Assembly (NCBI GenBank): GCA_021463865.1
Contig: JAJTXY010000008.1
Span: 62,001 to 126,000, forward strand
DNA from: Anaerolineae bacterium
Lineage (GTDB): Bacteria; Chloroflexota; Anaerolineae; Aggregatilineales; J027
DNA length: 64,000 bases
Reading direction: 5' to 3'
The position numbers and the translations under genes were made by a program. Positions 27,292 through 37,500 of this stretch are shown piece after piece. The notes beneath the pieces were generated by a model. That model worked only from the letters and a program-made list of their open reading frames with translations, ran no database searches and was not told where the DNA came from. How positions within the stretch are numbered: position 1 is the first letter of the stretch; every line of letters begins with the position of its first letter.

Positions 27292-29072
27292 TGAATTTCC
27301 GACAAGTTATCCAATCTCTCGATTTACCAAAACTATCGCGCTGGGGGGCAATGATCGGGGCGATTTCGTTGCTGATTGCCCTTATCATCTTCCTTGTCGA
27401 AGAAAAACTGACCAATGAGGCGTTTGCCGCTTTGATTATCGGCGTGGTTGGCTTAGGGGCATGGTTCTTAATCGCTCCCGATGAACTGCGCGGCTGGTTG
27501 AGTGGCCGTCAGATTTATTATGGTACAGGCACAGTCGTCGTCACCGTTATTTTTGTCGGCCTTGTTTCATCCGGCTATGCGGTCATTCAGCGCCAGCAGA
27601 TTACGGGCGACTTGACCACTTACCAAAAATTTACACTGGATCAAGTCTCACTGGATGCCGTCAATCGTCTTACGGAGCGCATCAATCAAGCCGAACAAGC
27701 TGCTCTAGCCGCTGAAGGGCGCGATTTGGAAATCACGGCCAAGATTGTGGGGTTCTATCCCCGCGATCAACTCCGTGAGCGCGAGGCCGCCGACATCATC
27801 TTGCGCCAATTTGTCAATGAAGGTAAGGGCAATATTGAAGTTGAATATATTGACCCCGATGAAAATCCTCTTTTGGCAACCCGCTACGGCTATGGACTTT
27901 CCAGTTCGGATGGCTCGCTTATCGGGCCATTGTTCTTGGCAATCGTAGACCAAGACGACAATTTTTATGGCTTTCAACCGCAACCCATTGGTGAACCAAA
28001 TGAGCGCGATATTGCCACGACCATGCTGCAATTTTTGGTCGCTGACCAATTTACGATTTATTTCGTAACTGGGCATATTGAGAACCAAGTGACTTCCGAG
28101 GCCGGACTTGGACTGTCCTATGCTGGTAATGCCCTAAATGGACTTGGCATCTCTTTCCAAGAACTAGATTTGGCTCAAGTGGAAGCTATCCCCGACGATG
28201 CTAGTGCGATTGTGATTTCCAGTCCTCAGACGGACTATTCGGAAAGCGACATCGCCAAAATTGACGCCTATATTCAGCGCGGCGGGAGCATGTTAATTAC
28301 CGCCGACCCACCCTATGTGGATTCGACGCTGGCATCGGGTAATAACCTATCTTTTTTAAAGGATGGTTTGTTCAACCAATATCTATGGAATGAATTTGGG
28401 GTGCGTTTCCGCGAGGATTTGATTTCAGACACTTTTCAGTCGGCCACAGGTAGTGAATTTAACCTCCTGATACAGCTATTTAGTGGTCATGCCGCCGTCG
28501 CTAATTTCCCCAATACGTCGCCTGTTCTTAGCCTTGTTCGCTCCATCGAGACGCTAGAAGAAGTTACAGGGGGTGTACCGGAATCCGACACCAATCAGGC
28601 CAATTATGTTCGCAGCCCTTTGCTTTTTTCCAGCGATCAATCATTTGCTGAACAAGGTCTGCCAGATGCAGATGGTAATTACAGCCTATCCCGTCTGAAT
28701 TTGGATAATCCTGCGGACTACACCGATGGGGTAGATATTCGCGGTCCACTACCAGTCGCTATCGCCATCCAAGTGCCGCTCGAAGATCAAGCCGTCGTTA
28801 CGCCGCGCATCATTCTGGTAGGGGATTCCGATTGGATGACCAACACCCTCATTCCACAGGCTGCCAATAGTTATCTATGGCAGAGTTTCATTGATTGGCT
28901 GATTGGTTATGCCGAAGTCGCCGCGCCACCCGCCGCCACCCGGCCCGACCTGCTACCTGTTACCGTGAGTGACCAAGAGCGCAGCCGGATTCAACTGATT
29001 ACGCTCGTTTTGCTCCCCGGTCTTGTGCTTGCTGTCGGAGTGATGGTTTGGGGGACGCGCCGTCGGAATTAG
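27291..29072 (+). CDS. GldG-like ABC auxiliary protein
   Basis: A 593-residue protein of the ABC_transp_aux/GldG family. Helices lie near the N-terminus (MIGAISLLIALIIFLVEEKL and two more), then a large external domain with YIDPDENPLLATRYGYG and AYIQRGGSMLITADPPYVDS, and one helix at the C-terminus (LVLLPGLVLAVGVMVWG). The start is ATG 27291: GGAGG lies 8 nt upstream and the ATG overlaps the permease stop by one base, while GTG 27282 lacks support. It likely couples the exporter to an external structure. Confidence 0.9.
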   Translation: MNFRQVIQSLDLPKLSRWGAMIGAISLLIALIIFLVEEKLTNEAFAALIIGVVGLGAWFLIAPDELRGWLSGRQIYYGTGTVVVTVIFVGLVSSGYAVIQRQQITGDLTTYQKFTLDQVSLDAVNRLTERINQAEQAALAAEGRDLEITAKIVGFYPRDQLREREAADIILRQFVNEGKGNIEVEYIDPDENPLLATRYGYGLSSSDGSLIGPLFLAIVDQDDNFYGFQPQPIGEPNERDIATTMLQFLVADQFTIYFVTGHIENQVTSEAGLGLSYAGNALNGLGISFQELDLAQVEAIPDDASAIVISSPQTDYSESDIAKIDAYIQRGGSMLITADPPYVDSTLASGNNLSFLKDGLFNQYLWNEFGVRFREDLISDTFQSATGSEFNLLIQLFSGHAAVANFPNTSPVLSLVRSIETLEEVTGGVPESDTNQANYVRSPLLFSSDQSFAEQGLPDADGNYSLSRLNLDNPADYTDGVDIRGPLPVAIAIQVPLEDQAVVTPRIILVGDSDWMTNTLIPQAANSYLWQSFIDWLIGYAEVAAPPAATRPDLLPVTVSDQERSRIQLITLVLLPGLVLAVGVMVWGTRRRN

Positions 29073-29191
29073 CCGCAACTGATGATTGTCCCTAAAATTT
29101 AGGCAAAAATTTATACGCCGATCCAATAGTTAAGGTGTAGTATATTATAGACGGCACGCGCTACACCTTTTGGTTTTTAAAGGCCGTACTA

Positions 29192-29896
29192 GTGGACATT
29201 GAATTTTTCAATGTTTTTGTACATATGAACCAAAAACGTGTAAGAAAATCAAATTTGCCGTATACTGTGATGTTGCTACTGTTTGCGGGTGTCATGGTTG
29301 GTCTGTTAATCGCTAACGGCCCACCCTTTCAACCCAGCACTGACAGGGCAACCCCAGCCGCGAGTATCAGACCCATTTTTGGCGCAGAGGAATCCCTCGA
29401 CGATATTATCGGAATTCGTCTCGTTAATCGCCTGTCAGATGAGTCTATTCTGTTGGTACGTAGTCCAGATAACTCGTGGGTACGCGGAGATGTGGCAAAC
29501 ACCGCTCCCGACCCTACGGCGGCTGAATTGGCGACTGAGGTAATTTACAACCTGTGGCTGACTGAACTCGTAAAGTTTGATGAGACCACTGACTTCAGCC
29601 AGTATGGTCTCGATCCGCAGCCCCAATTTGTGGTAAGTTTTGGGGTGATTGCGTACAATCAAAGTAACGGTAATGAGGTAAAGGATACCACCTTGCAAAT
29701 TGGCTCACTGAATCCCACACAAACCGCCTATTACGCGGTTTTTGCTGACGGCATCACCAATGATCGTCTTGGGGAATGGGTCTATCTGATTGACACAGGC
29801 AGTATCAACACCCTCATGTATTTGTTGGCGACAGATTTTGCGCCATTAGACGCCACACCACCGGCGGATGAAAGTCAGATGCCGCCGACATCGTAG
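29192..29896 (+). CDS. DUF4340-like membrane-anchored protein
   Basis: A 234-residue protein with one N-terminal helix (YTVMLLLFAGVMVGLLIANG) and an external domain built of repeat-like units (DDIIGIRLVNRLSDESILLV, SWVRGD; FSQYGLDPQPQFVVSFGV) like DUF4340, which usually follows GldG. The start is uncertain: GTG 29192 or ATG 29225, neither with a good Shine-Dalgarno. It is separated from gldG by 119 nt with an AT-rich region (TATTAT at 29143-29148), so it may have its own promoter. Confidence 0.75.
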   Translation: MDIEFFNVFVHMNQKRVRKSNLPYTVMLLLFAGVMVGLLIANGPPFQPSTDRATPAASIRPIFGAEESLDDIIGIRLVNRLSDESILLVRSPDNSWVRGDVANTAPDPTAAELATEVIYNLWLTELVKFDETTDFSQYGLDPQPQFVVSFGVIAYNQSNGNEVKDTTLQIGSLNPTQTAYYAVFADGITNDRLGEWVYLIDTGSINTLMYLLATDFAPLDATPPADESQMPPTS

Positions 29897-29930
29897 CACC
29901 GATCTGGGGACAGCCAGTTAGCAGAACATG

Positions 29931-29957
29931 GCCCTACCCTGTGCGGTAGGGCTTTCT
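29931..29957 (+). terminator. Probable Rho-independent terminator
   Basis: GCCCTACC (29931-29938) and GGTAGGGC (29945-29952) form a perfect 8-bp stem, followed by a weak T stretch (TTTCTT). It separates the Gld/DUF4340 genes from the sigma factor gene. Confidence 0.7.
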
Positions 29958-30014
29958 TGTCGTAGGGACTTGCATAAACAAACGTAAAGCGGGAAACTTT
30001 GAAGGTAATAACGC

Positions 30015-31268
30015 ATGACGATGACACTGACCATGCCCACCACAATTGAGGTAAACAAACAGTTGACCATGCAGGAGCAACTGACCATTTTAGCCCAGAA
30101 AAAAGGCTACATCACCTATGATGATATGCTCAGAACCCTGCCGCCTGAAGATAAAGAGAATGTGCCGCTGATCGAAAAGCTCTTCGACGAGCTAACTGAA
30201 GCGGGCATTGCCGTCTTGGAAGCACCGCCGGAAGAAGACGAAGAACCCGATCTGGATTCGCTAGAAGAATTTGTCCTCGATGAAGAAGATGCTCTCAGCG
30301 AGATCGAACTGCTGACACCTGATCTGTCGAAGGATGCGGGTTATCAACAGGCCATCGAAACCGATGATGTCGTAGGGCTATATCTCAAGGAAGCTGGTCA
30401 TATTCCGCTGCTCACGGCGGAAGAAGAAGTTTCGCTTGCCAAACGTATGGAGGCGGCTGAGTTTGCCCAAGCCCAAATGGACGAACTGGGCGATATGATG
30501 GATTACGACATGCGTGAACGTCTGCAAGCCATTATTGAAGATGGCGGTTTGGCGCGTGAACATCTCATCCGGGCCAATTCGCGTTTGGTCATCAGCGTCG
30601 CCAAAAAGTTTGTCGGGCGGGGTGTTCCCTTCCTTGATCTGATTCAAGAGGGCAACATCGGCTTGATTCGTGCCGTGCGTAAATTTGAATATCAGCGTAA
30701 GCACAAATTCAGCACTTATGCGACATGGTGGATTCGCCAAGCCGTCAGCCGTGCGGTTGCCGATCAAGGCCGTACCATTCGTGTCCCAGTGCATATGGGT
30801 GACCAACTGAACAAGATGCGCCGCACCAGTCTGGAACTACAGCAGTCGTTGGGCCGTGACCCCAATCCGGACGAAATTGCTGACCGGATGGAAACGACCT
30901 CCGACAAAATCCATACCCTGATGGAGATTTCGCGCCGTCCGATGAGCCTTGACACGCCGATTGATGACGAGGGCGACACTAATCTGGGTGATTTTATCGA
31001 GGACACCAGTAGCCCAGCCCCCGACGAACTGACCATGCAGAACTTGCTGCGTGAACAGTTGGAATTGGTGTTGGCGCGTCTGCCAGAACGGGAGGCCCAC
31101 ATTCTACGCCTGCGTTATGGCTTGCTGGATGGCGAAACTCACACGCTCGAAGAAGTGGGGCGGCAAATCGGCGTTACCCGTGAGCGCGTGCGTCAATTGG
31201 AGGCCCAAGCCCTGAATCGTCTGCGTCGTTCATCGGCTCACACCCTCTTGGTAGATTATTTGCGCTAA
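30015..31268 (+). CDS. rpoD: RNA polymerase main sigma factor (sigma-70 group 1)
   Basis: A 417-residue sigma factor. An acidic N-terminal part with region 1.1 features (YITYDDMLRTLPPEDKENVP) leads to region 1.2 (DVVGLYLKEAGHIPLLTAEE), region 2 (about 200-245; DLIQEGNIGLIRAVRKFEY, FSTYATWWIRQAVSRA), region 3 and region 4 (about 355-415; LRLRYGLLDGETHTLEEVGR, TRERVRQLEAQALNRLR). It directs RNA polymerase to housekeeping promoters. ATG 30015 has AAGGT about 9 nt upstream. The next gene starts 13 nt downstream. An alternative housekeeping-like sigma cannot be excluded if the genome has more than one. Confidence 0.93.
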   Translation: MTMTLTMPTTIEVNKQLTMQEQLTILAQKKGYITYDDMLRTLPPEDKENVPLIEKLFDELTEAGIAVLEAPPEEDEEPDLDSLEEFVLDEEDALSEIELLTPDLSKDAGYQQAIETDDVVGLYLKEAGHIPLLTAEEEVSLAKRMEAAEFAQAQMDELGDMMDYDMRERLQAIIEDGGLAREHLIRANSRLVISVAKKFVGRGVPFLDLIQEGNIGLIRAVRKFEYQRKHKFSTYATWWIRQAVSRAVADQGRTIRVPVHMGDQLNKMRRTSLELQQSLGRDPNPDEIADRMETTSDKIHTLMEISRRPMSLDTPIDDEGDTNLGDFIEDTSSPAPDELTMQNLLREQLELVLARLPEREAHILRLRYGLLDGETHTLEEVGRQIGVTRERVRQLEAQALNRLRRSSAHTLLVDYLR

Positions 31269-31281
31269 TAGGGGATAGACG

Positions 31282-32136
31282 ATGGGCCAACGCTCTCAAC
31301 TCCGCCAAACACCCTTTCTCTGGCCCGTCCTCATTGTGGTGATTGGCGTACTGCTGCTGCTCGATAACTATTTACTGCTGTCGCTGGATGTGCTGAATTT
31401 TTGGCCCGTCCTGCTGATTTTTCTGGGTCTACAACTGCTGTGGCGCGGCGATTTTGCGCTCAGTTGGCAGGCCCAGACCTTTGGTATCACACGCGGCAGT
31501 GTGCAAAGCGGCCTGATCGAAATCAGCAGTGGTGAGATAGATGTTAAGCTCAAAGCCCTGACCAGACCGGGCCGTTTAGCTGCCGGACAATATACTGCCC
31601 GTTCTCGCCCCAACTTAAATGTGCGGAATAATCGGGCCTCACTCACCTTGCGGCGTGGCAATACATGGCTGTTTTCACTAGCGGATTGGGATGTCAATCT
31701 TGCCCCCGACCTGCCTTGGGCATTGTTAGCCAGTTCCCACCTCGGTCAATTGGAGATGGATTTGCGCGGTCTTGATCTCAGCCGGGTGTATATGGCTTCT
31801 GGTTTTGGCGATTTACGCATCGTCGCACCGGATCGTCCATCTGGCCCCATTTTGGCGCGTTCGACCTTTGGCGATGTGCGCCTTGCGGTCCCGGAGCATG
31901 TACCCGCCATTATCCATATACAAAGTGGGCCATTTTGCCGCATCATCCGCCATTCCCGCCAATTTCGCCAGCGTGCTGACCAGACGATTGTCACCGCTGC
32001 CTATGAGCCAGACCATCCCGCCATTGAAATTACCCTAACCAGTACCTTTGGCAATATCCACCTCATGAGCACCCCGGCCCGCATGTTGGGACAGGCTGAG
32101 GAAGAAGCCTCAGTCCTCGATTCTGACGACCAATAA
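31282..32136 (+). CDS. LiaF-like membrane protein
   Basis: A 284-residue protein. Two adjacent membrane helices at residues about 13-55 (LWPVLIVVIGVLLLLDNYLL; NFWPVLLIFLGLQLLW) match the LiaI/LiaF (DUF5668) membrane module. The rest is a beta-rich external or cytoplasmic domain of repeated glycine turns (ASGFGDLRIVAP, RSTFGDVRLAVP, TSTFGNIHLM), like the polyhedral beta fold of LiaF C-termini. It lies 13 nt after the sigma factor gene. LiaF proteins regulate envelope-stress kinases, but no LiaS is adjacent. Confidence 0.78.
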   Translation: MGQRSQLRQTPFLWPVLIVVIGVLLLLDNYLLLSLDVLNFWPVLLIFLGLQLLWRGDFALSWQAQTFGITRGSVQSGLIEISSGEIDVKLKALTRPGRLAAGQYTARSRPNLNVRNNRASLTLRRGNTWLFSLADWDVNLAPDLPWALLASSHLGQLEMDLRGLDLSRVYMASGFGDLRIVAPDRPSGPILARSTFGDVRLAVPEHVPAIIHIQSGPFCRIIRHSRQFRQRADQTIVTAAYEPDHPAIEITLTSTFGNIHLMSTPARMLGQAEEEASVLDSDDQ

Positions 32137-32262
32137 GCTCTTTGCAGCTTTAAGGGCTGTCAAAATTCCCCCACTAATGCTCAACGGTTCAATCTCACCA
32201 ATCGTTGAAAGCCAATTCTGCGCTACAATACGGCGCACATAGGACAAAACGCTTATAAAATC

Positions 32263-33564
32263 ATGACCACTCCCGAACAATCAACCACCAGCAATGGGCA
32301 GACCCTAGCGACGAGTATCAATCCCGAAACCTTGAAGGCCATCGGGCGAAATCGTTCGTTTCTGGCCCTGTTGATTGGGCAATGGGCCTCCTTTTTTGGC
32401 GACCAATTTACCATCATTGCAGCCCTACCGGTGATTCATCACCTCAGCGGGGGTAATGCGCTGGCGACTGCCGCGATGCCAATTTGCTTGGCCCTGCCGC
32501 GCATCTTTTTTGGTCTGGTCGGGGGTGTTCTGGTAGATCGTTTTGACCGCAAAACGCTGATGTTAACCAGTGAGGCCATTCGCGGCTCTTTAATGATGAT
32601 GCTCGTATTTGCCAGCCGCGATGCTGCCTATCTGTGGATGTTTTATTTCGTGGCACTGGGGCAGGGGACAGTTGCCACGCTTTTTTACCCGGCCCGCTCT
32701 GCCATATTGCCCATTATTCTCACTCGGCAAGAACTTGCCATTGCCAACGCCCTCCTCAATATGGGGGTGGTGATGGCGCTGTTATTTGGCAGTCTGATGG
32801 CGGGGGTTACAGTCGAACTCATTGGCCCCCAGTGGGCTTTTGCGATTGATGCCAGCAGCTATTATATTTCTGGCCTCACCATTTTGTTGATAACCCTCCC
32901 CAAGCGCACTATCGCACCTAGTGCATCTGCCCAACAGGTCTGGCATGAACTCAAAGAAGGCCTCATCTATGTGTGGCAGACCCGTTCCGTGCGGTATATT
33001 ATGGCGCTGTCTGTGGCAGTTGCATTGGGATTGGGCGGTACGCTCATTCTGACCCTCGACTATCTGCAAAATGAACTCGAAGTCGGGACTAGTCAATTTG
33101 GCCTAGTGATTGCGGTACTAGGAATTGGCATTATATTAGGAGGAGCAATCCTAAAAAAACTGTCCGGGGCATTGCCGACCAATCGCCTTGTCACACTGGC
33201 GATCACCGTCAATGGGTTGGCCCTCACCTTTTTTGTGATTCAACCGCCGCTGGGTATTGTTTTGGGATTGGCTGCCATCATTGGGTTTAGTTTTGTGGTC
33301 TCGCGGGCCGTTTTGGGCACCTTAACACAGGCCATCCCGCCGGATTCTTTGCAGGGACGGGTACAAGGCGCATTTGACCTTGTATTCCAAGCGCCATTTG
33401 TACTTTCGATTGGGCTTGCAGGGGCGATGCTGGGTGTCCTCCCTGTACAAACCGTATTTTTTTGTTATGGTATGATGTTGATATTCACCGCCTATCTTGC
33501 ACTCCGCTTGTTGCAAGGCATTGATGAAGTAGTCTATGCAGATCGCACGACGGTTGAACTTTGA
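32263..33564 (+). CDS. MFS transporter
   Basis: A 433-residue major-facilitator protein with 12 predicted helices. The early motif GQWASFFGDQFTIIAALPVI and the loop FFGLVGGVLVDRFDRKTLML match the MFS_3/NreB-like drug or metabolite exporters. Helices 7-12 include LGGTLILTLDYLQNEL and GIGIILGGAILKKLSG. It probably exports a small molecule by proton antiport. ATG 32263 has no clear Shine-Dalgarno. A response regulator gene follows 42 nt downstream. Confidence 0.9.
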   Translation: MTTPEQSTTSNGQTLATSINPETLKAIGRNRSFLALLIGQWASFFGDQFTIIAALPVIHHLSGGNALATAAMPICLALPRIFFGLVGGVLVDRFDRKTLMLTSEAIRGSLMMMLVFASRDAAYLWMFYFVALGQGTVATLFYPARSAILPIILTRQELAIANALLNMGVVMALLFGSLMAGVTVELIGPQWAFAIDASSYYISGLTILLITLPKRTIAPSASAQQVWHELKEGLIYVWQTRSVRYIMALSVAVALGLGGTLILTLDYLQNELEVGTSQFGLVIAVLGIGIILGGAILKKLSGALPTNRLVTLAITVNGLALTFFVIQPPLGIVLGLAAIIGFSFVVSRAVLGTLTQAIPPDSLQGRVQGAFDLVFQAPFVLSIGLAGAMLGVLPVQTVFFCYGMMLIFTAYLALRLLQGIDEVVYADRTTVEL

Positions 33565-33606
33565 TCTGCGGAAAAGATTGAGACGATGAGGAAGGCAGAA
33601 AACCCT

Positions 33607-33993
33607 ATGCCCAGATTATTGATTGTGGATGACGAGGTCGCCACTGTAGACATGCTCTCCACCTATCTCAAATTGCTCGGTCACGAACCGCTTGGGGCGT
33701 ACAACGGCACTGATGGCTTAGTCTTGGTCGAAGTCGAAAAACCCGATCTGCTGATCCTTGACCTCATGATGCCCGATATTGACGGTTTTGAAGTTTGCAA
33801 ACGAGTCCGCGCACATGCCGAATTTGCCAAATTGCCTGTTGTGATAATCTCCGCCCGCACCGACAAGGACGCCATCGAGAAGGCTTTAGGACTTGGAGCC
33901 AATGCCTACCTAACCAAGCCAATCGAACTGGGTAAACTGTCACGCGAGATTAAACAACTGCTGCAAAAGAAAACCGATGAGCCGATGGTTTGA
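33607..33993 (+). CDS. Single-domain response regulator (CheY-like)
   Basis: A 128-residue receiver domain: LLIVDDEVATVDM with the acidic pair, the phosphoacceptor Asp in PDLLILDLMMPDIDGFEV, VVIISARTDKDAIEKAL and the conserved Lys in NAYLTKPIELGKLS. No DNA-binding or enzymatic output domain, so it would act by protein contact. It starts at ATG 33607 (AGGAAGG about 11 nt upstream); ATG 33586 is the alternative. No partner kinase is adjacent. Confidence 0.92.
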   Translation: MPRLLIVDDEVATVDMLSTYLKLLGHEPLGAYNGTDGLVLVEVEKPDLLILDLMMPDIDGFEVCKRVRAHAEFAKLPVVIISARTDKDAIEKALGLGANAYLTKPIELGKLSREIKQLLQKKTDEPMV

Positions 33994-34058
33994 TAAATTT
34001 CGTTTCCTTGAATTTTTCATTAAATTGAATACGAAGTATTCCTAAGATTACGGCACCC

Positions 34059-34077
34059 CATGTTATAATAAAACATG
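34059..34077 (+). promoter_or_regulatory. TATAAT box inside a dyad repeat
   Basis: TATAAT at 34064-34069 is flanked by CATGTT (34059-34064) and AACATG (34072-34077), an exact hyphenated inverted repeat. This is the likely promoter of the response regulator at 34156. The dyad could be an operator. No good -35 is visible, which would fit activator dependence. Confidence 0.4.
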
Positions 34078-34155
34078 CATTGTAGGGATATACTGCCAAT
34101 TTATGGGATTTATTTATTTGCTGTCGCTTGGCAGAACTCTTAAAGGGGTGATTTT

Positions 34156-34539
34156 ATGGCAGTAACAATTCTTATTGTAGATGATTTGTCGGACATGCGG
34201 ACACTGATGAGTTTGACTCTCAAGCGCAGCGGATGGAATATTTTAGAAGCGCGGGATGGACAAGAAGCCGTTGATATTGCCCGACAACACCAACCAGCCT
34301 TAGTGGTCATGGATTATGATATGCCCACCAAGAATGGAGCAGAAGCCTGTCGAGAAATTACCACTGACCCTACCACCTCTCATATCCCCGTGATTGTCTA
34401 TACCGGGCACGCCTCGATCCATATCAAAGAGGAATCCTATAAGGCGGGTGCGAAGCAGTTTTTGGTCAAACCGATCACACCCACCCAACTGCGCCAAGAA
34501 ATCCAAAATCTGTTGACTGTCTCCAATTTAGATCATTAA
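34156..34539 (+). CDS. Single-domain response regulator (CheY-like)
   Basis: A 127-residue receiver: ILIVDDLSDMRTLMSLTLKR, the phosphoacceptor Asp in PALVVMDYDMPTKNGAEA, PVIVYTGHASIHIKE and Lys in KQFLVKPITPTQ. It has no output domain. ATG 34156 has AAAGGGGT 8 nt upstream. It is a second orphan receiver 160 nt after the first, but with its own promoter. Its stop overlaps that of PBP1A by four bases. Confidence 0.92.
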   Translation: MAVTILIVDDLSDMRTLMSLTLKRSGWNILEARDGQEAVDIARQHQPALVVMDYDMPTKNGAEACREITTDPTTSHIPVIVYTGHASIHIKEESYKAGAKQFLVKPITPTQLRQEIQNLLTVSNLDH

Positions 34540-37500
34540 GGCACCAGCCGCACCGTAAGGCGCTCACTTTCTGCCTGATTGCCTGCCGCGTCCTTCGCCA
34601 CTACCCAAAACGTCGCTTCGCCTGTTGTGGTGATTTCCCAGCGATAGAGATAGGGAGCATCGGTGATGGTAGTAATCAATTCTCCATCTACATAAAATTC
34701 CACCGTCTCCACCTGATTCGCGTCAGACGGTTCGGCTTGCAACTCCACAAAAACATCGCGTTGAGCGCTATATTCCTTACCCGCCTCCAACGACACCAAC
34801 CGGGCAACTGGCAGCGTGTTATCTACAATCACTTCGCGGTTTGCCACTTCAATGCTGGTGTCCTTGCGAACAAGTGTCAGGCGCAACGTATATAAGCCAT
34901 CCGGTACACTGCGGGAATCCCATGTGCCCAGTACAATACCCGTCCCGCCCTCGGTTTGGCTGTCCCCAATTTGCTGCCATGACTGCGGCGGTGACCCGCT
35001 ACCAAAATCCAATTGGAAATAGGTCATGGCTTGGTCGCTTGTCTCCCGTTGGGTAGGCAATAGACCATCGTCCGCATTCCCGCGCACTTCGACTGTACCG
35101 CTGACGTAATCAAATTGGGCAGGTTCGGTAATCACCACTGGCCCGATAACCACTGAAGTCGAAGTGTCATAAACAGTAGGGGGCAGTTCAATATTGGGAT
35201 TGCTTTCTGCCCATGCCTTGAGTTCACGCGGGAAATTAAAATAGACTTTTTCCGCTACACATTCCTGCGGGGAATAAACGGTGGCAAGTGTATTGTTACA
35301 GAAATTGACTTCGACAGTGGTGTAGTAGGTATCCACTTGATAGGGGCTATAATCAATCCCTGATGCCGGATTAGAATAGAAAATCTCGCTGTAGGCCGGA
35401 CAATTTTGATTCGGCAGCATCCCCGACCAGCGACACACCATCTTTTCAATCACTGTCTCTGGCTTGATCCATATTTCGGTAGGTAACTGTTCGCCACGCG
35501 CATGGACATACTCCATAATGGCGTGCCAAATGGGAGCGGCCCCTAGATGCCCGGTCACATCGCCCATGCTGCCATTATCGTTATTCCCGACCCAAATTCC
35601 GGTGGTATATTGCGGCGTATAACCAATCGTCCAGCTATCCCGGAAGTTGTCGCTTGTGCCTGTTTTAACAGCGGCAGGGCGGCTGAGTTCCATTGCGTTG
35701 CCGCGACCAAACGCAGGCCAACGGGCCTCATTATCCGCTAAAATATCCGTCATCATATAGGCCATGCCCGGTTCCAAGATGGCCCGCCGATCAAAAGTAC
35801 CCTCTTCCTCGCTGTACTGCCACAAAATGTTGCCGTCGCGGTCTTCAATCCGCAAAATCGAAACGGGATTCAATTGCCGATACCCAATGCGGGCATCTTC
35901 GGGTGGCACCGGCGATCCCACCATCGTGCCCAAATTATCGAGGACACTATAGGCATAGGTCATATCCAACAGGCTCGCTTCGGCGGTTCCCAATGCTAGG
36001 GAGAGGCCGTAACTGCTTAACCCATCCGTCATCGAATTGATGCCCATGCTGTGGGCAGTGGTCAATACGCGGCTCATGCCCACCCAATTCATAATTTCCA
36101 CTGCCGGGATGTTATACGAATTGGCGAGTGCCTCCCGCACACTGACTGGCCCATGATATTGCAGGTCAATATTTTCCGGGATATAGGGGTCTAATCCACC
36201 TGAATCAAACTCGGTGCGAACATCATAGAGCATAGTGGCGGGGGTCACGACGGTATTGTTATCAATCGGGTTAAAAAACGCTGTCAAATAGACAAAGGGT
36301 TTAAAGGTTGAGGCAGGTTGACGCTGGGCGAGGGTCGCATTGTAATTCCCGTCAATGCCCTCATTCCAATAATCCAAGCTGCCCAACATCGCCACAATTT
36401 CGCCCGTCTTGGCGTTGAGAATCACGCCCGCCGCGTTGGTCACGGTACGGGGTTTTAAGGCATCTTCTGGTGATAACGGCGGCAGATATTGGGCGCTGAT
36501 ACACTCGCCACCCACATTCGTGTTATGCACAAAATTGGGATCACCCCCTGCCAGCCGACTGACATGGGTACGGGCCGCGCATTCCAACTGGCGCTGCAAA
36601 TCTAAATCCAACGTGGTATAGATACGCAGGCCATCGCGGGAGACCATGCGTGAGCCATCCAAACCCATATTATTCAAGATAGATTCGGCTTCACGGCGGG
36701 CGTATAGGGCAAAATGCGGCGCGGCGACATTAAAACGTTGGGCAAATGATTTGATGACGACAGGTTGGGCCAGTGCTTCATCCGCTTGGGGACGGGTGAT
36801 ATATCCCTCAAAAACCATCGTATCCAATACGACCTTTTGGCGTTCGCGGGCGGCTTCGGGGCTGTCAATTGGATTCAGTAGCGGGAATTGGGGAATCGCC
36901 GCCAACAGCGCCGCCTCTGCCAGTGTAAGGTTACGGGCAGTTTTATCAAAATAGACCCGTGACGCCGCCTCCACCCCGTAGGCCAAATTGCCATAAAAGT
37001 TGGTGTTGATATACCACTCTAAGATTTGATCTTTGCTGTACAGGCGCGAAATTTCCGACGCCAGAATTATTTCTTTAAGTTTGCGGTCAAACGAGACATC
37101 ATCGCGTTCATCTGGCGGAATCAATACATTTTTGACCAACTGCTGCGTGATAGTGCTGCCGCCTTGCAATTGGTCGCTGGTCGCATTGGCCCATACGGCC
37201 CGCAACATCCCCTGTAAATCGAAGCCGGGGTTTTCATAAAAACTGGCATCTTCAATGGCGACTGTCGCCTGCAAAAAATAATCTGGAACCTCATCAATCG
37301 TGATGTACTGGCGATCTCCACCCAGCGGGTCAATCACTTCATAAATCGAAAAGTTACCGGTGCGATCATACAAAATCGTGGTGTGAAAAGTATCGGCTTG
37401 AGCATCCACAATCGAATCGGCGGGGGGTAGTTGTCGCGCATACACCGCATAGACCCCAACTCCTGTGCCAGCCGTGCCAACCGCCAAAACAATGACCAAA

